A stretch of DNA of 34,820 bases from Chitinophagaceae bacterium. GTDB taxonomy: Bacteria; Bacteroidota; Bacteroidia; Cytophagales; Cytophagaceae. This document shows positions 24,352-32,831 of the stretch, one piece after another; positions within the stretch are counted from its first letter, which is position 1; each line of letters opens with the position of its first letter. A program made the translations under genes and the position numbers. The notes under the pieces were generated by a model. That model saw only the letters and a list, made by a program, of their open reading frames with translations, was not told where the DNA came from and made no database searches. Location of the stretch: the NCBI GenBank assembly GCA_028288365.1, contig JAQBNU010000074.1, positions 1 through 34,820 on the forward strand, given 5' to 3'.

Positions 24352-25524
24352 ATGGAACATTCATCCAAAGAGGTCATTGCCGAATTCATTGATGTGCTTC
24401 AACAAAGCATAGAGAAAGAAGAGTTTGTGAAATTGACACTTTCCAAAGTGTTGAAGGCAGAACCTAATCTTACAAATGTATATGTGAGAAGTGTATCGAT
24501 CAAAGATACCTTGCAATTGTCTTTCACGTACCGTTACACCACCAATGATCAGGTAAAGAACATGACGGTAGACGAAGGCATTGTGTTGTTGCGTACGTTG
24601 CTTGGAACTTCCTTTTTAACGGCTAGTTTATTTACTACAGCTGCTGATGTGACGCTGTTTATTTCTAAAAAAGAGAAAGCTACGCTGACCCAATTGAAAC
24701 CTACCTTTACCGTTAGTCCTCCTGCTGAACACGACAGAACAAAGAAGAAACGGGTGTTGGATAATGACGCTTACTTGCACTTGCTCGGTATTACAGATGA
24801 AGCAGGAGTGGTCATTCCAAGAATGAGTGATAAATACAGACAGATCAATAAATACCTTGAAGTCATCGAGAGTCTGCTCAAAGAAGCGGAACTTCCCAAA
24901 GTGATCAACATCGTAGACATGGGATCAGGCAAGGGATACCTGACTTTTGCCTTGTACGATTTTCTTCGCAATAAATTGAACCTGGATGTAAAGGTGGTTG
25001 GAATTGAGCTTCGACAAGAGTTGGTTCAATCTTGTAACGACATTGCCAAACGTTGCGGTTTTGGTGGATTGAATTTTGAAAACAGGCGCATCGAACAATT
25101 TTCCAACGAACGCATCGATATACTGATCGCTTTGCATGCTTGTGATACAGCCACAGACGATGCGATACAAAAAGGACTGAGTGCTTCAGCGGCCTTGATC
25201 ATTTGTGCACCATGTTGCCACAAACAAATTCGTCAACAGTTAAAAGGAAAAGAGCAGGAAAACCCTTTGTTGAAATATGGTATTTTTAAAGAGCGTCAAT
25301 TTGAAATGGTCACTGATACCATTCGCGCGCTCATCATGGAACAACATCATTACACGACTAAGATTTTTGAATTCATCTCTAATGAGCATACGCGTAAGAA
25401 CGTGATGCTTGTCGGTACACGAACGTCCAAAGCTATTGATTCATCAAGCATTCAGCAGCAGATTGATTCCATTAAAAAAGAGTTTGGAATCGATTTTCAT
25501 TATTTGGAAAAAGTGGTTTCGTAA
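24352..25524 (+). CDS. SAM-dependent methyltransferase of the METTL25/GSTCD-like (Methyltransf_32) type
   Basis: 390 residues. Residues about 1-125 form a separate alpha/beta domain. The class I methyltransferase core starts near 180: motif I is VDMGSGKGYLTFALYDFL (about 188-205), the acidic loop VVGIELRQEL follows, then LIALHACDTATDDA and the CAPCCHKQIR motif (285-294). The PCCH motif after strand 5 is typical of the Methyltransf_32 family, which includes METTL25 and GSTCD. The substrate is not known for the bacterial members; RNA modification is plausible. It converges on the OmpR-type regulator. A TAACTTG box lies 6 bases before the ATG. Confidence 0.85.
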   Translation: MEHSSKEVIAEFIDVLQQSIEKEEFVKLTLSKVLKAEPNLTNVYVRSVSIKDTLQLSFTYRYTTNDQVKNMTVDEGIVLLRTLLGTSFLTASLFTTAADVTLFISKKEKATLTQLKPTFTVSPPAEHDRTKKKRVLDNDAYLHLLGITDEAGVVIPRMSDKYRQINKYLEVIESLLKEAELPKVINIVDMGSGKGYLTFALYDFLRNKLNLDVKVVGIELRQELVQSCNDIAKRCGFGGLNFENRRIEQFSNERIDILIALHACDTATDDAIQKGLSASAALIICAPCCHKQIRQQLKGKEQENPLLKYGIFKERQFEMVTDTIRALIMEQHHYTTKIFEFISNEHTRKNVMLVGTRTSKAIDSSSIQQQIDSIKKEFGIDFHYLEKVVS

Positions 25525-25532
25525 TGTTTTTT

Positions 25533-26216
25533 TTATTTCACAACCAGCTTAAATCCCACGTTGAATACATTGACAATAGAGACGCGTTCGTCTTTGCTCA
25601 GGTGTTTCCTTAACTTGGAAATGAATACATCCAGACTTCTTCCCATAAAGTAATCGTCGTCTCCCCAGATCAGCTTGAGCATGTCTTCCCGTTTTACGGT
25701 ATGGTTAAGGTGCAGGCAGAACAGTCTGAGTATTTCGGATTCTTTTTGAGTAAGCTGTATATCGGTGTGGTCAAGCACCAGTGTGGCATTGTGGGAATGA
25801 AAAGAATAGGCTCCAATAGAAAACAGTGTTTCTTCCAACACATTGATTTTACTTCTTCGCACAAACACATCGATTCTGAAAATCAGTTCCTCCATGCTGA
25901 ATGGTTTGGTGATGTAATCGTCCGCACCCAGCCTGAATCCTGTGATGCGGTCTTCGCTCAACGATCGGGCAGAAAGGAACAAGATGGGTATGTTTTGATT
26001 CACCGAACGAATGTGTTTGATCAATTCGAATCCATTCATGTTGGGAAGTAAAATATCCAGTATGCAAATGTCAAAATGGTTTTCCTGTATTTTCTTCCAG
26101 GCGCTTTCTCCGTCCGTACACAAGGAGACATCAAATCCTTTTTGAGCGAGAGAATCCTGGATAACAAATCCCAGATTGGGATCATCTTCTACCAATAGTA
26201 TTTTCACTTTGTTCAT
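25533..26216 (-). CDS. OmpR/PhoB-type response regulator
   Basis: 227 residues. Receiver domain about 1-120 with D11/D12, the phospho-acceptor D54 in ILDILLPNMNGFEL, the switch S83 in LFLSAR and K104 in YITKPFS. The C-terminal winged helix (about 130-227) has LTQKESEILRLFCLHLN, VKREDMLKLIWGDD and SLDVFISKLRKHL. It lies 5 bases downstream of the sensor kinase gene, so the pair is cotranscribed. Order and architecture resemble the RprXY-type systems of Bacteroidota; target genes are not evident here. Confidence 0.95.
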   Translation of the reverse strand: MNKVKILLVEDDPNLGFVIQDSLAQKGFDVSLCTDGESAWKKIQENHFDICILDILLPNMNGFELIKHIRSVNQNIPILFLSARSLSEDRITGFRLGADDYITKPFSMEELIFRIDVFVRRSKINVLEETLFSIGAYSFHSHNATLVLDHTDIQLTQKESEILRLFCLHLNHTVKREDMLKLIWGDDDYFMGRSLDVFISKLRKHLSKDERVSIVNVFNVGFKLVVK

Positions 26217-26221
26217 AACAC

Positions 26222-27493
26222 CTAATGAGAGAAGGGTAGATAAACAGAAAACGTACTGCCTTTGAAAGGCTCACTTTCTACTGTGACCGTTCCACCGTGT
26301 GCGCTTACGACAATTTTTACATAATACAGGCCGATACCAACCCCCTTGCTGTTATTGACTGCAGCACTTTCTATGCGATGAAATTTATGAAATATTTTAT
26401 TCAAATCAGCTTTTTTTAAACCGATTCCCTGATCAGAGATTTGAAATTCAACCCCCCTTTTTTTATGAAAGGTAGAGAGTGTTATGCGAACTTCTCCTTT
26501 GGAATATTTAATGGCATTGTCGATCAAATTATAAATGACATTGAACAAATGCAGCGGATCAGCGGCAATAGGTGATAGCGGTTGTTCAATTTGAAACGTA
26601 ATGTTCTCTTTTGAAAGGGAAGGATGGGATTGAAGGACATAGTCTACCACTTTGTGTAATTGTTCTTCCAGGTCAAGTGTTTCCTTCGAAAGGTTTATTT
26701 TTTGTTTGTCCAGTTTGGCAACCTGCAGTATTGTTTCGACTTGCTTTTTAAGACGTATGGTTTCGTCTTGTATGATCGTCGCATAATTGATCAAGCGTAG
26801 TGGCTGGTTGATGATGTCCGGATCTTTGATCACTTCAGAAGACAGGTAGATTGTAGAGATGGGGGTTTGAAATTCATGTGTCATGTTATTGACAAAGTCG
26901 CGTTGAATTTCGGACAAACGTTTTTGCTCAAGTATGCTATAGATGGCGTAACCGAAGAAGACGAAGATGAGTAGCAAGAGCACACTGAGTGCGATCCAGA
27001 CGCCCATTTCTTTTAAGATCAATGTAGATCGGAAAGGGAAATATATACAGAAATAATGGTGATCGTACTGATACCTTGGAACACCCTTTACTGATGCTGC
27101 GGGACGATCGGGTTTACCTGAACTGATGTAATCACCAAAGAGTAATTTCTTTTGCAAGGTATCGTAAATGGCAAACTGAAAATCAGTAGAGATGCCCACT
27201 TTTTCAAACTCTTCTTTGAGGTATCGCTTTAATGTATCAGGATGAATTTCATGATTGGTGTTGACCACATAATATTGAGACGACAAAGACTTGACCGATG
27301 ATTCATTTTCAACGGGATTGTAACGCTGCATTACGTCGCGACGCACGCGTTGCAAAGCCGTAGCTATTTGTTGTCCGCTTGTTTTTTCCAGTAAGTCATA
27401 CGCACGATGTAAGAAAAACAACTGGCTCACGGTGATTCCTGCAAATAGAATTATTGCCAGCACAAGGAGCAATCGTATGTTATTTCTTTTCAT
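26222..27493 (-). CDS. Sensor histidine kinase
   Basis: 423 residues. TM1 is about 6-28, a periplasmic sensor of about 135 residues with no recognised domain (aromatic-rich end YQYDHHYFCIYFPF), TM2 about 164-186. No HAMP domain intervenes. HisKA carries H206 in FVNNMTHEFQTPISTIYL; the HATPase has NLIDNAIKYS, ISDQGIGLKK and GVGIGLYYVK. It is 5 bases upstream of the OmpR-type regulator gene. The kinase is of the type that pairs with RprY-like regulators. It is divergent from doxX with a 141-base spacer. Confidence 0.94.
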   Translation of the reverse strand: MKRNNIRLLLVLAIILFAGITVSQLFFLHRAYDLLEKTSGQQIATALQRVRRDVMQRYNPVENESSVKSLSSQYYVVNTNHEIHPDTLKRYLKEEFEKVGISTDFQFAIYDTLQKKLLFGDYISSGKPDRPAASVKGVPRYQYDHHYFCIYFPFRSTLILKEMGVWIALSVLLLLIFVFFGYAIYSILEQKRLSEIQRDFVNNMTHEFQTPISTIYLSSEVIKDPDIINQPLRLINYATIIQDETIRLKKQVETILQVAKLDKQKINLSKETLDLEEQLHKVVDYVLQSHPSLSKENITFQIEQPLSPIAADPLHLFNVIYNLIDNAIKYSKGEVRITLSTFHKKRGVEFQISDQGIGLKKADLNKIFHKFHRIESAAVNNSKGVGIGLYYVKIVVSAHGGTVTVESEPFKGSTFSVYLPFSH

Positions 27494-27634
27494 ATCTAAA
27501 GATAAACAAGGAAATGGATCGGTTCATATTTTTAACAAGTCGTTAACATCTCTTAGGAAGTGTTTAACAGAGGAATCCATCCCGGCTCCTCATCTTTGTA
27601 TCAAATCAATATGTATCCTTTAAACTTATAAAGT

Positions 27635-28132
27635 ATGGAAAAGAATATCAAATGGCTAATGAATCCTCCTTTGACAGCCTCCAATAGCATTGTGTATTTG
27701 CGTTTTCTGGTAGGTTCTATTTTCTTCTGGGAAGGCGTTTTAAAATTTGTTTATACCAATCAGGGGGTAGGTAGGTTTACTAAATTAGGACTTCCTTTTC
27801 CTGAATTGACAGCAGATGTAATTGCCGGATTTGAAATCATCGGCGGACTGTTTATCATTTTGGGTCTGTTCAGCAGAATCACGTCTCTGGCCTTTGCGAT
27901 AGAGATGCTCGTGGCGATCTGGATGACCAAGATTGTTTTGTTCTCCGGGATCTCTCCCTTGCCTTTGCCTCAGGTACCACCGAAGATAGGAGGCTGGGCC
28001 TTTCTACATGAAGTAAGAACAGACTATGCCTTGTTGGTGCTTTCGTTATTCATCGCTTGGGAAGGTCCTGGTAAAAAATCATTGGATTATAAATTGAAAC
28101 ACAAGAATAAGTGGAGTAAGACGGTGTCTTAA
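27635..28132 (+). CDS. DoxX-family membrane protein
   Basis: 165 residues. Four membrane segments can be drawn at about 17-38, 60-78, 81-104 and 126-142. The DoxX pattern is clear: YLRFLVGSIFFWEGVLKF at the first segment, LGLPFPELTADVIAGFEIIGGLFIILG, then the conserved Arg in LFSRITSLAFAIEMLVA. The family is named after thiosulfate:quinone oxidoreductase subunits but most bacterial members have no assigned reaction; some are linked to oxidative stress. It converges on mtnN over a hairpin. Confidence 0.88.
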   Translation: MEKNIKWLMNPPLTASNSIVYLRFLVGSIFFWEGVLKFVYTNQGVGRFTKLGLPFPELTADVIAGFEIIGGLFIILGLFSRITSLAFAIEMLVAIWMTKIVLFSGISPLPLPQVPPKIGGWAFLHEVRTDYALLVLSLFIAWEGPGKKSLDYKLKHKNKWSKTVS

Positions 28133-28185
28133 AAGAAACAGAAGCAGAGCGAAGAAACAGAAAGACTGTTCGCTCTGTTTCAATC
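28133..28185. repeat. GAAACAG/GAGCGAA-word hairpin between doxX and mtnN
   Basis: The right arm CTGTTCGCTCTGTTTC pairs with left-side bases GAAGCAGAGCGAAGAAACAG with a 3-base bulge. The words GAAACAGA and AGAGCGAA are also those of the better palindrome at 29561-29623. It lies in a 53-base convergent gap and probably stops transcription from both sides. Confidence 0.65.
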
Positions 28186-28953
28186 TTAAACGCCTCTACC
28201 CATCATGCCTTCCACCAATCCCCAGGTATAGTAGCGTGCTACTTCTTTGATGTAATTGGAAAAATCAACATGTGCCACGGCATCTGCTTTATCGGAGATG
28301 GATCGAACGACTACAAGAGGCACATCGTATTCATAGCATACTTGGGCTACGGCAGCGCCTTCCATTTCTACAAAATAAGCATCGGGGATTTCTCTTTTTA
28401 TTTTATTCAATTGTTCGTGTGTACCGATGAATTGATCTCCGCTCACCAGCGTGCCTACACGCACTTGCGGAGCATGTATACCCAGTTCGTCTAAATGTTG
28501 TTTGCTGACAAAGTCATACAATTCATGTTGCATAAAATCTTCACAGGAACGTTTCGCATCTGCTATCAATTGGGCATCGCATTCAAAACGGGCTTTGCCC
28601 AATAGCGGTGCTTCAAACTGAGGAAACAACGGACGACAATCCATGTCGTGCTGGATGCAGGTTTGAGCAATTACAATATCTCCTATGTTTACTTCTTCTG
28701 CAATGCCACCGGCCACGCCCGTTACAATCATACGGTCTACTTTAAAGTGTTGGATCATCATGGCCGCCGTTACAGCGGAAGCGACCTTACCAATGCGCGA
28801 TAAACTCACTACACAATTTTGTCCCTTGATGGTACCGAGGTAAAATTTGCGTTTGCCGGCTTCGTATATTTCTTCCACGTGCATGTGTTGAAGCAGGATG
28901 TCAATTTCTTCAGGCATGGGTGCAAGTATACCGGTGAGTTTTGCTATAGACAT
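28186..28953 (-). CDS. mtnN: 5'-methylthioadenosine/S-adenosylhomocysteine nucleosidase family protein
   Basis: 255 residues. The fold and motifs match MTAN: GILAPMPEEIDILL with E15 (equivalent to E12 of the E. coli enzyme), SRIGKVASAVTAAMM, VTGVAGGIAEEVNIGDIV, then VEMEGAAVAQVC with E197-M198-E199 binding ribose, and the catalytic D222 in RSISDKADA. It cleaves MTA or SAH to adenine plus the thioribose. It is 20-25 residues longer than E. coli MTAN because of an insert around 140-165. Futalosine hydrolase is a related alternative, but the EMEG and SDKAD context favours MTA/SAH. It is divergent from apt, which salvages the released adenine. Confidence 0.9.
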   Translation of the reverse strand: MSIAKLTGILAPMPEEIDILLQHMHVEEIYEAGKRKFYLGTIKGQNCVVSLSRIGKVASAVTAAMMIQHFKVDRMIVTGVAGGIAEEVNIGDIVIAQTCIQHDMDCRPLFPQFEAPLLGKARFECDAQLIADAKRSCEDFMQHELYDFVSKQHLDELGIHAPQVRVGTLVSGDQFIGTHEQLNKIKREIPDAYFVEMEGAAVAQVCYEYDVPLVVVRSISDKADAVAHVDFSNYIKEVARYYTWGLVEGMMGRGV

Positions 28954-29011
28954 ATATTTTTTTGTAATTTAAAGTATTGCTTATTCCGTATTCAAATTAA
29001 CAAATCCTTTT

Positions 29012-29557
29012 ATGATACAAGCAGGCCAAAGCTTAGGAAGTAAAATGAAATCAGTAGTAAGAGATGTACCTGATTTTCCCAAGCCAGGTATTCTGTTCAA
29101 AGACCTGAGTCCATTGTTAAAGGATTCGGAATTATGCAAAGAAATCATTCGTCACCTGGTAACAGAATTGGCTCCTTTAAAACCTGACGCACTGGTATGT
29201 CTGGAGAGCCGAGGATTTTGGTTTGGCTTGCCAGTCGCGCTAGAACTGGGTATCCCGATGATTCCTATGCGTAAGCAAGGTAAACTTCCATACACCTGTA
29301 TTGCACAGGAGTATCAATTGGAATACGGAACAGCCAAAATCGAAATGCACATTGATGCCTTGGAGAAAGGTTGGAACGTGGTTGTACACGATGACCTGCT
29401 GGCCACAGGTGGCACCGCTGAAGCGGCTGCAAAGCTTGTCCATAAGGCAGGAGCAAAGGTGTCGGCCTTTTCTTTTTTAGTAGAACTGGAATTTTTAGAA
29501 GGAAGAAAGGCTATCAAAAATACTTCGGAGCAGATTTATTCTTTGTTGAAATACTAA
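29012..29557 (+). CDS. apt: Adenine phosphoribosyltransferase
   Basis: Apt makes AMP from adenine and PRPP. 181 residues from the ATG at 29012; an internal ATG at 29045 would give the commoner shorter N-terminus (MKSVVRDVPDFPKPGI) and cannot be excluded. Motifs: VPDFPKPGILFKDLSPLL, CLESRGFWFGLPVA, and the PRPP loop VVVHDDLLATGGTAEAA (about 123-139) with the two Asp of the type I phosphoribosyltransferase fold. It is divergent from mtnN, sharing a 58-base promoter gap, which links adenine release with adenine salvage. Confidence 0.96.
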   Translation: MIQAGQSLGSKMKSVVRDVPDFPKPGILFKDLSPLLKDSELCKEIIRHLVTELAPLKPDALVCLESRGFWFGLPVALELGIPMIPMRKQGKLPYTCIAQEYQLEYGTAKIEMHIDALEKGWNVVVHDDLLATGGTAEAAAKLVHKAGAKVSAFSFLVELEFLEGRKAIKNTSEQIYSLLKY

Positions 29558-29560
29558 CAG

Positions 29561-29623
29561 AAAAGCGTAGAAACAGAAAGAGAGCGAATATACTTCGCTC
29601 TCTTTCTGTTTCTACGCTCTTTT
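29561..29623. terminator. Bidirectional hairpin between apt and gltA
   Basis: AAAAGCGTAGAAACAGAAAG continuing to 29588 pairs with 29594-29623, about 28 bases with a 2-base insertion and a 5-base centre. A-run and T-run flank it, so it can end both convergent transcripts. It is built of the words GAAACAG, AGAGCGAA also present at 28133-28185. Confidence 0.85.
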
Positions 29624-29628
29624 AAATT

Positions 29629-30915
29629 TTATCTCTTGCTGATTTCTACATAGGTACGATTGACTTTACCCGTATAGATTTGACGAGGACGACCGATGGG
29701 TTCATTGGCTTCGCGCATCTCTTTCCACTGTGCGGTCCAGCCTGGCAGGCGACCCAAAGCAAATAGTACGGTAAAGAATTCCGCTTTCAAGCCTAATGCT
29801 TTGTAAATGATACCAGAGTAGAAGTCTACATTTGGATACAGTTTACGATCTACAAAATATTGATCAGCCAATGCTTCTTCTTCCAAACCTTTAGCAATAG
29901 AAAGAACAGGATCGTTGATGTTTAATGCTTTCAGGATCTCATCGCATGCCTTTTTGATGATCTTCGCTCTTGGATCAAAGTTCTTATATACTCTGTGTCC
30001 AAAGCCCATCAAACGGAAGGTATCGTTTTTATCTTTTGCTTTAGCCAGGAATTTCTTCGTGTCGCCACCGTCTTTCTTGATGTCTTCCAACATTTCAATT
30101 ACCGCCTGGTTGGCACCACCGTGAAGAGGTCCCCACAAAGCGCTGATACCAGCAGATACAGAAGAAGGGATACTGGCGTGAGCAGAACCCACGATACGAA
30201 CAGTAGACGTAGAACAATTTTGCTCGTGGTCCGCGTGAAGGATCAATAGTTTGTTCAAGGCATCTACTACCACCGGGTTGATGGTATAGGCTTTGCCTTT
30301 TTCGCTGAACATCATGTTCACGAAGTTAGAGCAATAGTCCAGGTCCTTGTTCGGTTCAACAAACTCTTGTTCCAAAGAATGCTTATACAGATAAGCCGAT
30401 AGAGTAGGCAGCTTACCCAATAATTTTACGATTGTTTTTTTGACCTCTTCCGGAGAAGCATTTTCTACTGTTGTTTCAGGATAGTAAGAAGTCAACATAC
30501 TGATCAGGCCAGCCAGCACACCCATGGGATGAGCTTCTTTTGGAGTAGCCTTGATGATGGTTTTAAATGCTTCCGGTACTTGGTACTCAGCAGCTATAGA
30601 TTTAGTGAATTCGTCGTATTGTGCTTTGGTAGGCAGTTCTCCGAAGATCAGGAGATAAGCAACTTCCAGGAAATTAGACTTCTCAGCCAATTGTTCGATA
30701 GAATAACCTCTGTAGTGAAGAATTCCCAGTTCGCCGTCTAGGAAAGTGATGGCACTTTGTGTAGCACCAGTGTTTTTGTAACCTATGTCCAGGGTGACGT
30801 AACCAGATTGCGCTCTAAGCGCAGAGATATCTAGGGCTTTTTCATGTTCTGTTCCTTCAATGGAGGGCAATATGATGCTCTTGCCTTCTATGATCAGTTC
30901 TGCTTCCTTGGACAT
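29629..30915 (-). CDS. gltA: Citrate synthase
   Basis: Citrate synthase condenses oxaloacetate and acetyl-CoA at the entry of the TCA cycle. 428 residues, the size of the type II (hexameric, NADH-sensitive) class. The catalytic residues are H265 in GPLHGGANQAV, H307 in MGFGHRVYKNFDPRA and D364 in NVDFYSGIIYKALG. The N-terminal beta domain (LDIGYKNTGATQSAITFLDG) and the motif LHYRGYSIEQLAEKS are also type II features. It is expressed alone; a Bacteroidota-like promoter lies upstream, and the gene converges on apt over a shared hairpin. Confidence 0.97.
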   Translation of the reverse strand: MSKEAELIIEGKSIILPSIEGTEHEKALDISALRAQSGYVTLDIGYKNTGATQSAITFLDGELGILHYRGYSIEQLAEKSNFLEVAYLLIFGELPTKAQYDEFTKSIAAEYQVPEAFKTIIKATPKEAHPMGVLAGLISMLTSYYPETTVENASPEEVKKTIVKLLGKLPTLSAYLYKHSLEQEFVEPNKDLDYCSNFVNMMFSEKGKAYTINPVVVDALNKLLILHADHEQNCSTSTVRIVGSAHASIPSSVSAGISALWGPLHGGANQAVIEMLEDIKKDGGDTKKFLAKAKDKNDTFRLMGFGHRVYKNFDPRAKIIKKACDEILKALNINDPVLSIAKGLEEEALADQYFVDRKLYPNVDFYSGIIYKALGLKAEFFTVLFALGRLPGWTAQWKEMREANEPIGRPRQIYTGKVNRTYVEISKR

Positions 30916-30953
30916 TTGGTATGTGATTTAAATGGAGAATTTTATCGGATAGG

Positions 30954-30983
30954 CGAAAATAACAAAAAAAAAGCTATGGCAAA
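30954..30983 (-). promoter_or_regulatory. Putative gltA promoter
   Basis: On minus, TTTG (30980-30983) is followed after 18 bases by TATTTTCG (30954-30961), a one-mismatch TAnnTTTG box. Element spacing suits the Bacteroidota -33/-7 promoter. The leader to the ATG at 30915 would be about 30-35 bases. Confidence 0.45.
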
Positions 30984-31045
30984 ATATATCTATTCTTTAG
31001 ATTCATATAATTCTTCAAAAAATAATTTAAGCAAATTTTAATCTC

Positions 31046-31489
31046 ATGGAACAAATTTTAGATCAAGTAGATAGCAGGGTGGAGTACATTTATGGCGGAT
31101 TCTGGGAAAGGTTGATAGCTTTCTTTCTGGACGGCTTGATTGTCAGCGCTGCTCAAAGTGTCCTGAGCTATGTGATCTACCAGGAAAGTATCTTCTCTGG
31201 CACCATAGATTATGGTTTTTATAGCTATAGTTTTTTGCTGTCATTGGCCTATCATGTGTATTTCATTAGTTCTGCAAAGCAGGCTACTCCTGGCAAACAG
31301 GCCATGGGACTTCAGGTGATCACCGTTAAAGGAGAACGATTATCGCCGTTGAATGCGGCAGGTCGTTTTTTAGCCAGTTACCTGTCCATGATTATTTTTT
31401 GTATAGGATACCTCATGGTGGCATTCGATTCCAAAAAACAAGGACTTCATGACAGGCTTGCCGATACCTATGTCATCAGGGTAAGATGA
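31046..31489 (+). CDS. RDD-family membrane protein
   Basis: 147 residues. The family marks are R22 and D29 in GGFWERLIAFFLDGLIV, the TPGKQAMGLQV loop (about 81-91) and the final KKQGLHDRLADTYVI with its Asp. Three membrane segments are seen at about 24-46, 60-76 and 106-127. The RDD family includes small transporter-like proteins, with Na+/H+ antiport shown for some, but this member has no known role. It is divergent from gltA and converges on the DUF58 gene with only 7 bases between. Confidence 0.92.
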   Translation: MEQILDQVDSRVEYIYGGFWERLIAFFLDGLIVSAAQSVLSYVIYQESIFSGTIDYGFYSYSFLLSLAYHVYFISSAKQATPGKQAMGLQVITVKGERLSPLNAAGRFLASYLSMIIFCIGYLMVAFDSKKQGLHDRLADTYVIRVR

Positions 31490-31496
31490 TCTTGAT

Positions 31497-32831
31497 CTAG
31501 ATCAAGCCTTTTGCTTTCAGCTCCAGGTATTTGTTGATGCTGTTGATGGAAAGATCTTCTGGCTTGGTAAGGATGGTTTGAATGCCGTAGGTCTTTAAGA
31601 TCTCCACGAGCATGAGCTTGTCGCTGAGGTATTTTCTGCAAAGCGTTTGCTGGTATACTTCTTCCATGCTGTCGGCTTCTGTCTTGACGTAGGTTTCTAT
31701 TTCGGTGTTGATGAAAAATACCACTACGATCAGGTGTAGCTGGTTCATCTTGCGTAAGGCCGGTAATACACGTTCTAAAGAGTAACGGCTTTCAAAATTG
31801 GTATAAATGAACAGTAAACTTCTGCTCTTGATTTGTGTGCGTACTGTTTGGTACAAGGCTTCGTAATTGGATTCCAGGAAGTATTCTTTTTCTTTATAAA
31901 GCTGTTCCAATATTTTTTTCAACTGTGTCGCTCCGCGTTCTGCTTTCAGAAACGTTTCCGTACGATTGGAAAAGGAAACCAGTCCGGCTTTGTCCTGCTT
32001 CAGCAGCGCGATATCCGCAATCACCAGGGCACTGTTGATGGCATGATCAAGTAAGCTTAATCCATCGAAAGGAAGTTTCATGGAACGGCTTTTGTCAATG
32101 ATGGCATAAATCTGCTGAGACTTTTCATCCTCGTACTGATTGACCATCAACTGTCCGCCGCGTCTGCCGGTTACTTTCCAGTTGATGTTGCGGTAGTCAT
32201 CGCCCTGCACGTATTGCTTGATTTGCTCAAACTCATAACTATGTCCCAGTCGACGCATCTTTTTTATACCGTATTGATTGGAAATATTGGTCATCACTTT
32301 CATCTCCATGTTTTTCATGTTGATGATGGAAGGATACACAGGAACTTTCTCTTGTGTTTTGATCACCATGCGTCTTTCCGTTAAACCAATGGGAGTACGC
32401 GCCAATAAAATGAGGTTGCCAAAATGATACAATCCACGGACGGTAGGAAATACAAGGTAAGACAAGCTTTGTTTTTCTTTGGGTTTAATCATCAGTCGAA
32501 TCATGAACTCACGGTTTTGCAATTGCTCCGGTTGTTCATCGATGAGTTTCAAGTATAAAGGAATCGGACTATGATTAAAAAGAGTGAGTTGAATTTTATT
32601 GTTGCTTCCGAGAGAAAGCAGTTTACTGCTCTTTCTATTTCCACTCAACGCGATGGCCGGTGCATTGAGAAGGATGAATTCAGACACGGTGGCAATGGCC
32701 AATACCAGTAAGCCGATACATACGATAGGGAAAAGTAAAGGCACACCAAAGCTCAACATCATACCGGCTGTGAGAGAAGCCAGGATGACGAAGAAACGAT
32801 CGGAGAGGTAGGTGTTCCTTAAACGTTTCAT
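31497..32831 (-). CDS. DUF58 domain protein
   Basis: 444 residues. Two close membrane segments at about 12-30 and 32-54, then a beta-rich region, then the DUF58 core with DDYRNINWKVTGRR at 211-224, which precedes a von Willebrand A-like fold with IIDKSRSM (245-251), a partial MIDAS. DUF58 proteins occur with MoxR ATPases and are thought to be assembly or chaperone partners; the exact substrate is not known. The start overlaps the MoxR stop by one base (TAATG), so they are cotranslated. It is the last gene of the operon. Confidence 0.92.
   Translation of the reverse strand: MKRLRNTYLSDRFFVILASLTAGMMLSFGVPLLFPIVCIGLLVLAIATVSEFILLNAPAIALSGNRKSSKLLSLGSNNKIQLTLFNHSPIPLYLKLIDEQPEQLQNREFMIRLMIKPKEKQSLSYLVFPTVRGLYHFGNLILLARTPIGLTERRMVIKTQEKVPVYPSIINMKNMEMKVMTNISNQYGIKKMRRLGHSYEFEQIKQYVQGDDYRNINWKVTGRRGGQLMVNQYEDEKSQQIYAIIDKSRSMKLPFDGLSLLDHAINSALVIADIALLKQDKAGLVSFSNRTETFLKAERGATQLKKILEQLYKEKEYFLESNYEALYQTVRTQIKSRSLLFIYTNFESRYSLERVLPALRKMNQLHLIVVVFFINTEIETYVKTEADSMEEVYQQTLCRKYLSDKLMLVEILKTYGIQTILTKPEDLSINSINKYLELKAKGLI

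Noticed and set aside
8671..29623. CRISPR-like repeats
   Set aside because: The repeats are inverted hairpins scattered in gene gaps, with no regular direct repeats and spacers and no cas genes.
31491..31506. 16-base perfect palindrome CTTGATCTAGATCAAG between RDD and DUF58 genes
   Set aside because: It overlaps the DUF58 stop codon in a 7-base convergent gap; too short and unflanked by T-runs to call an operator or terminator from one copy.
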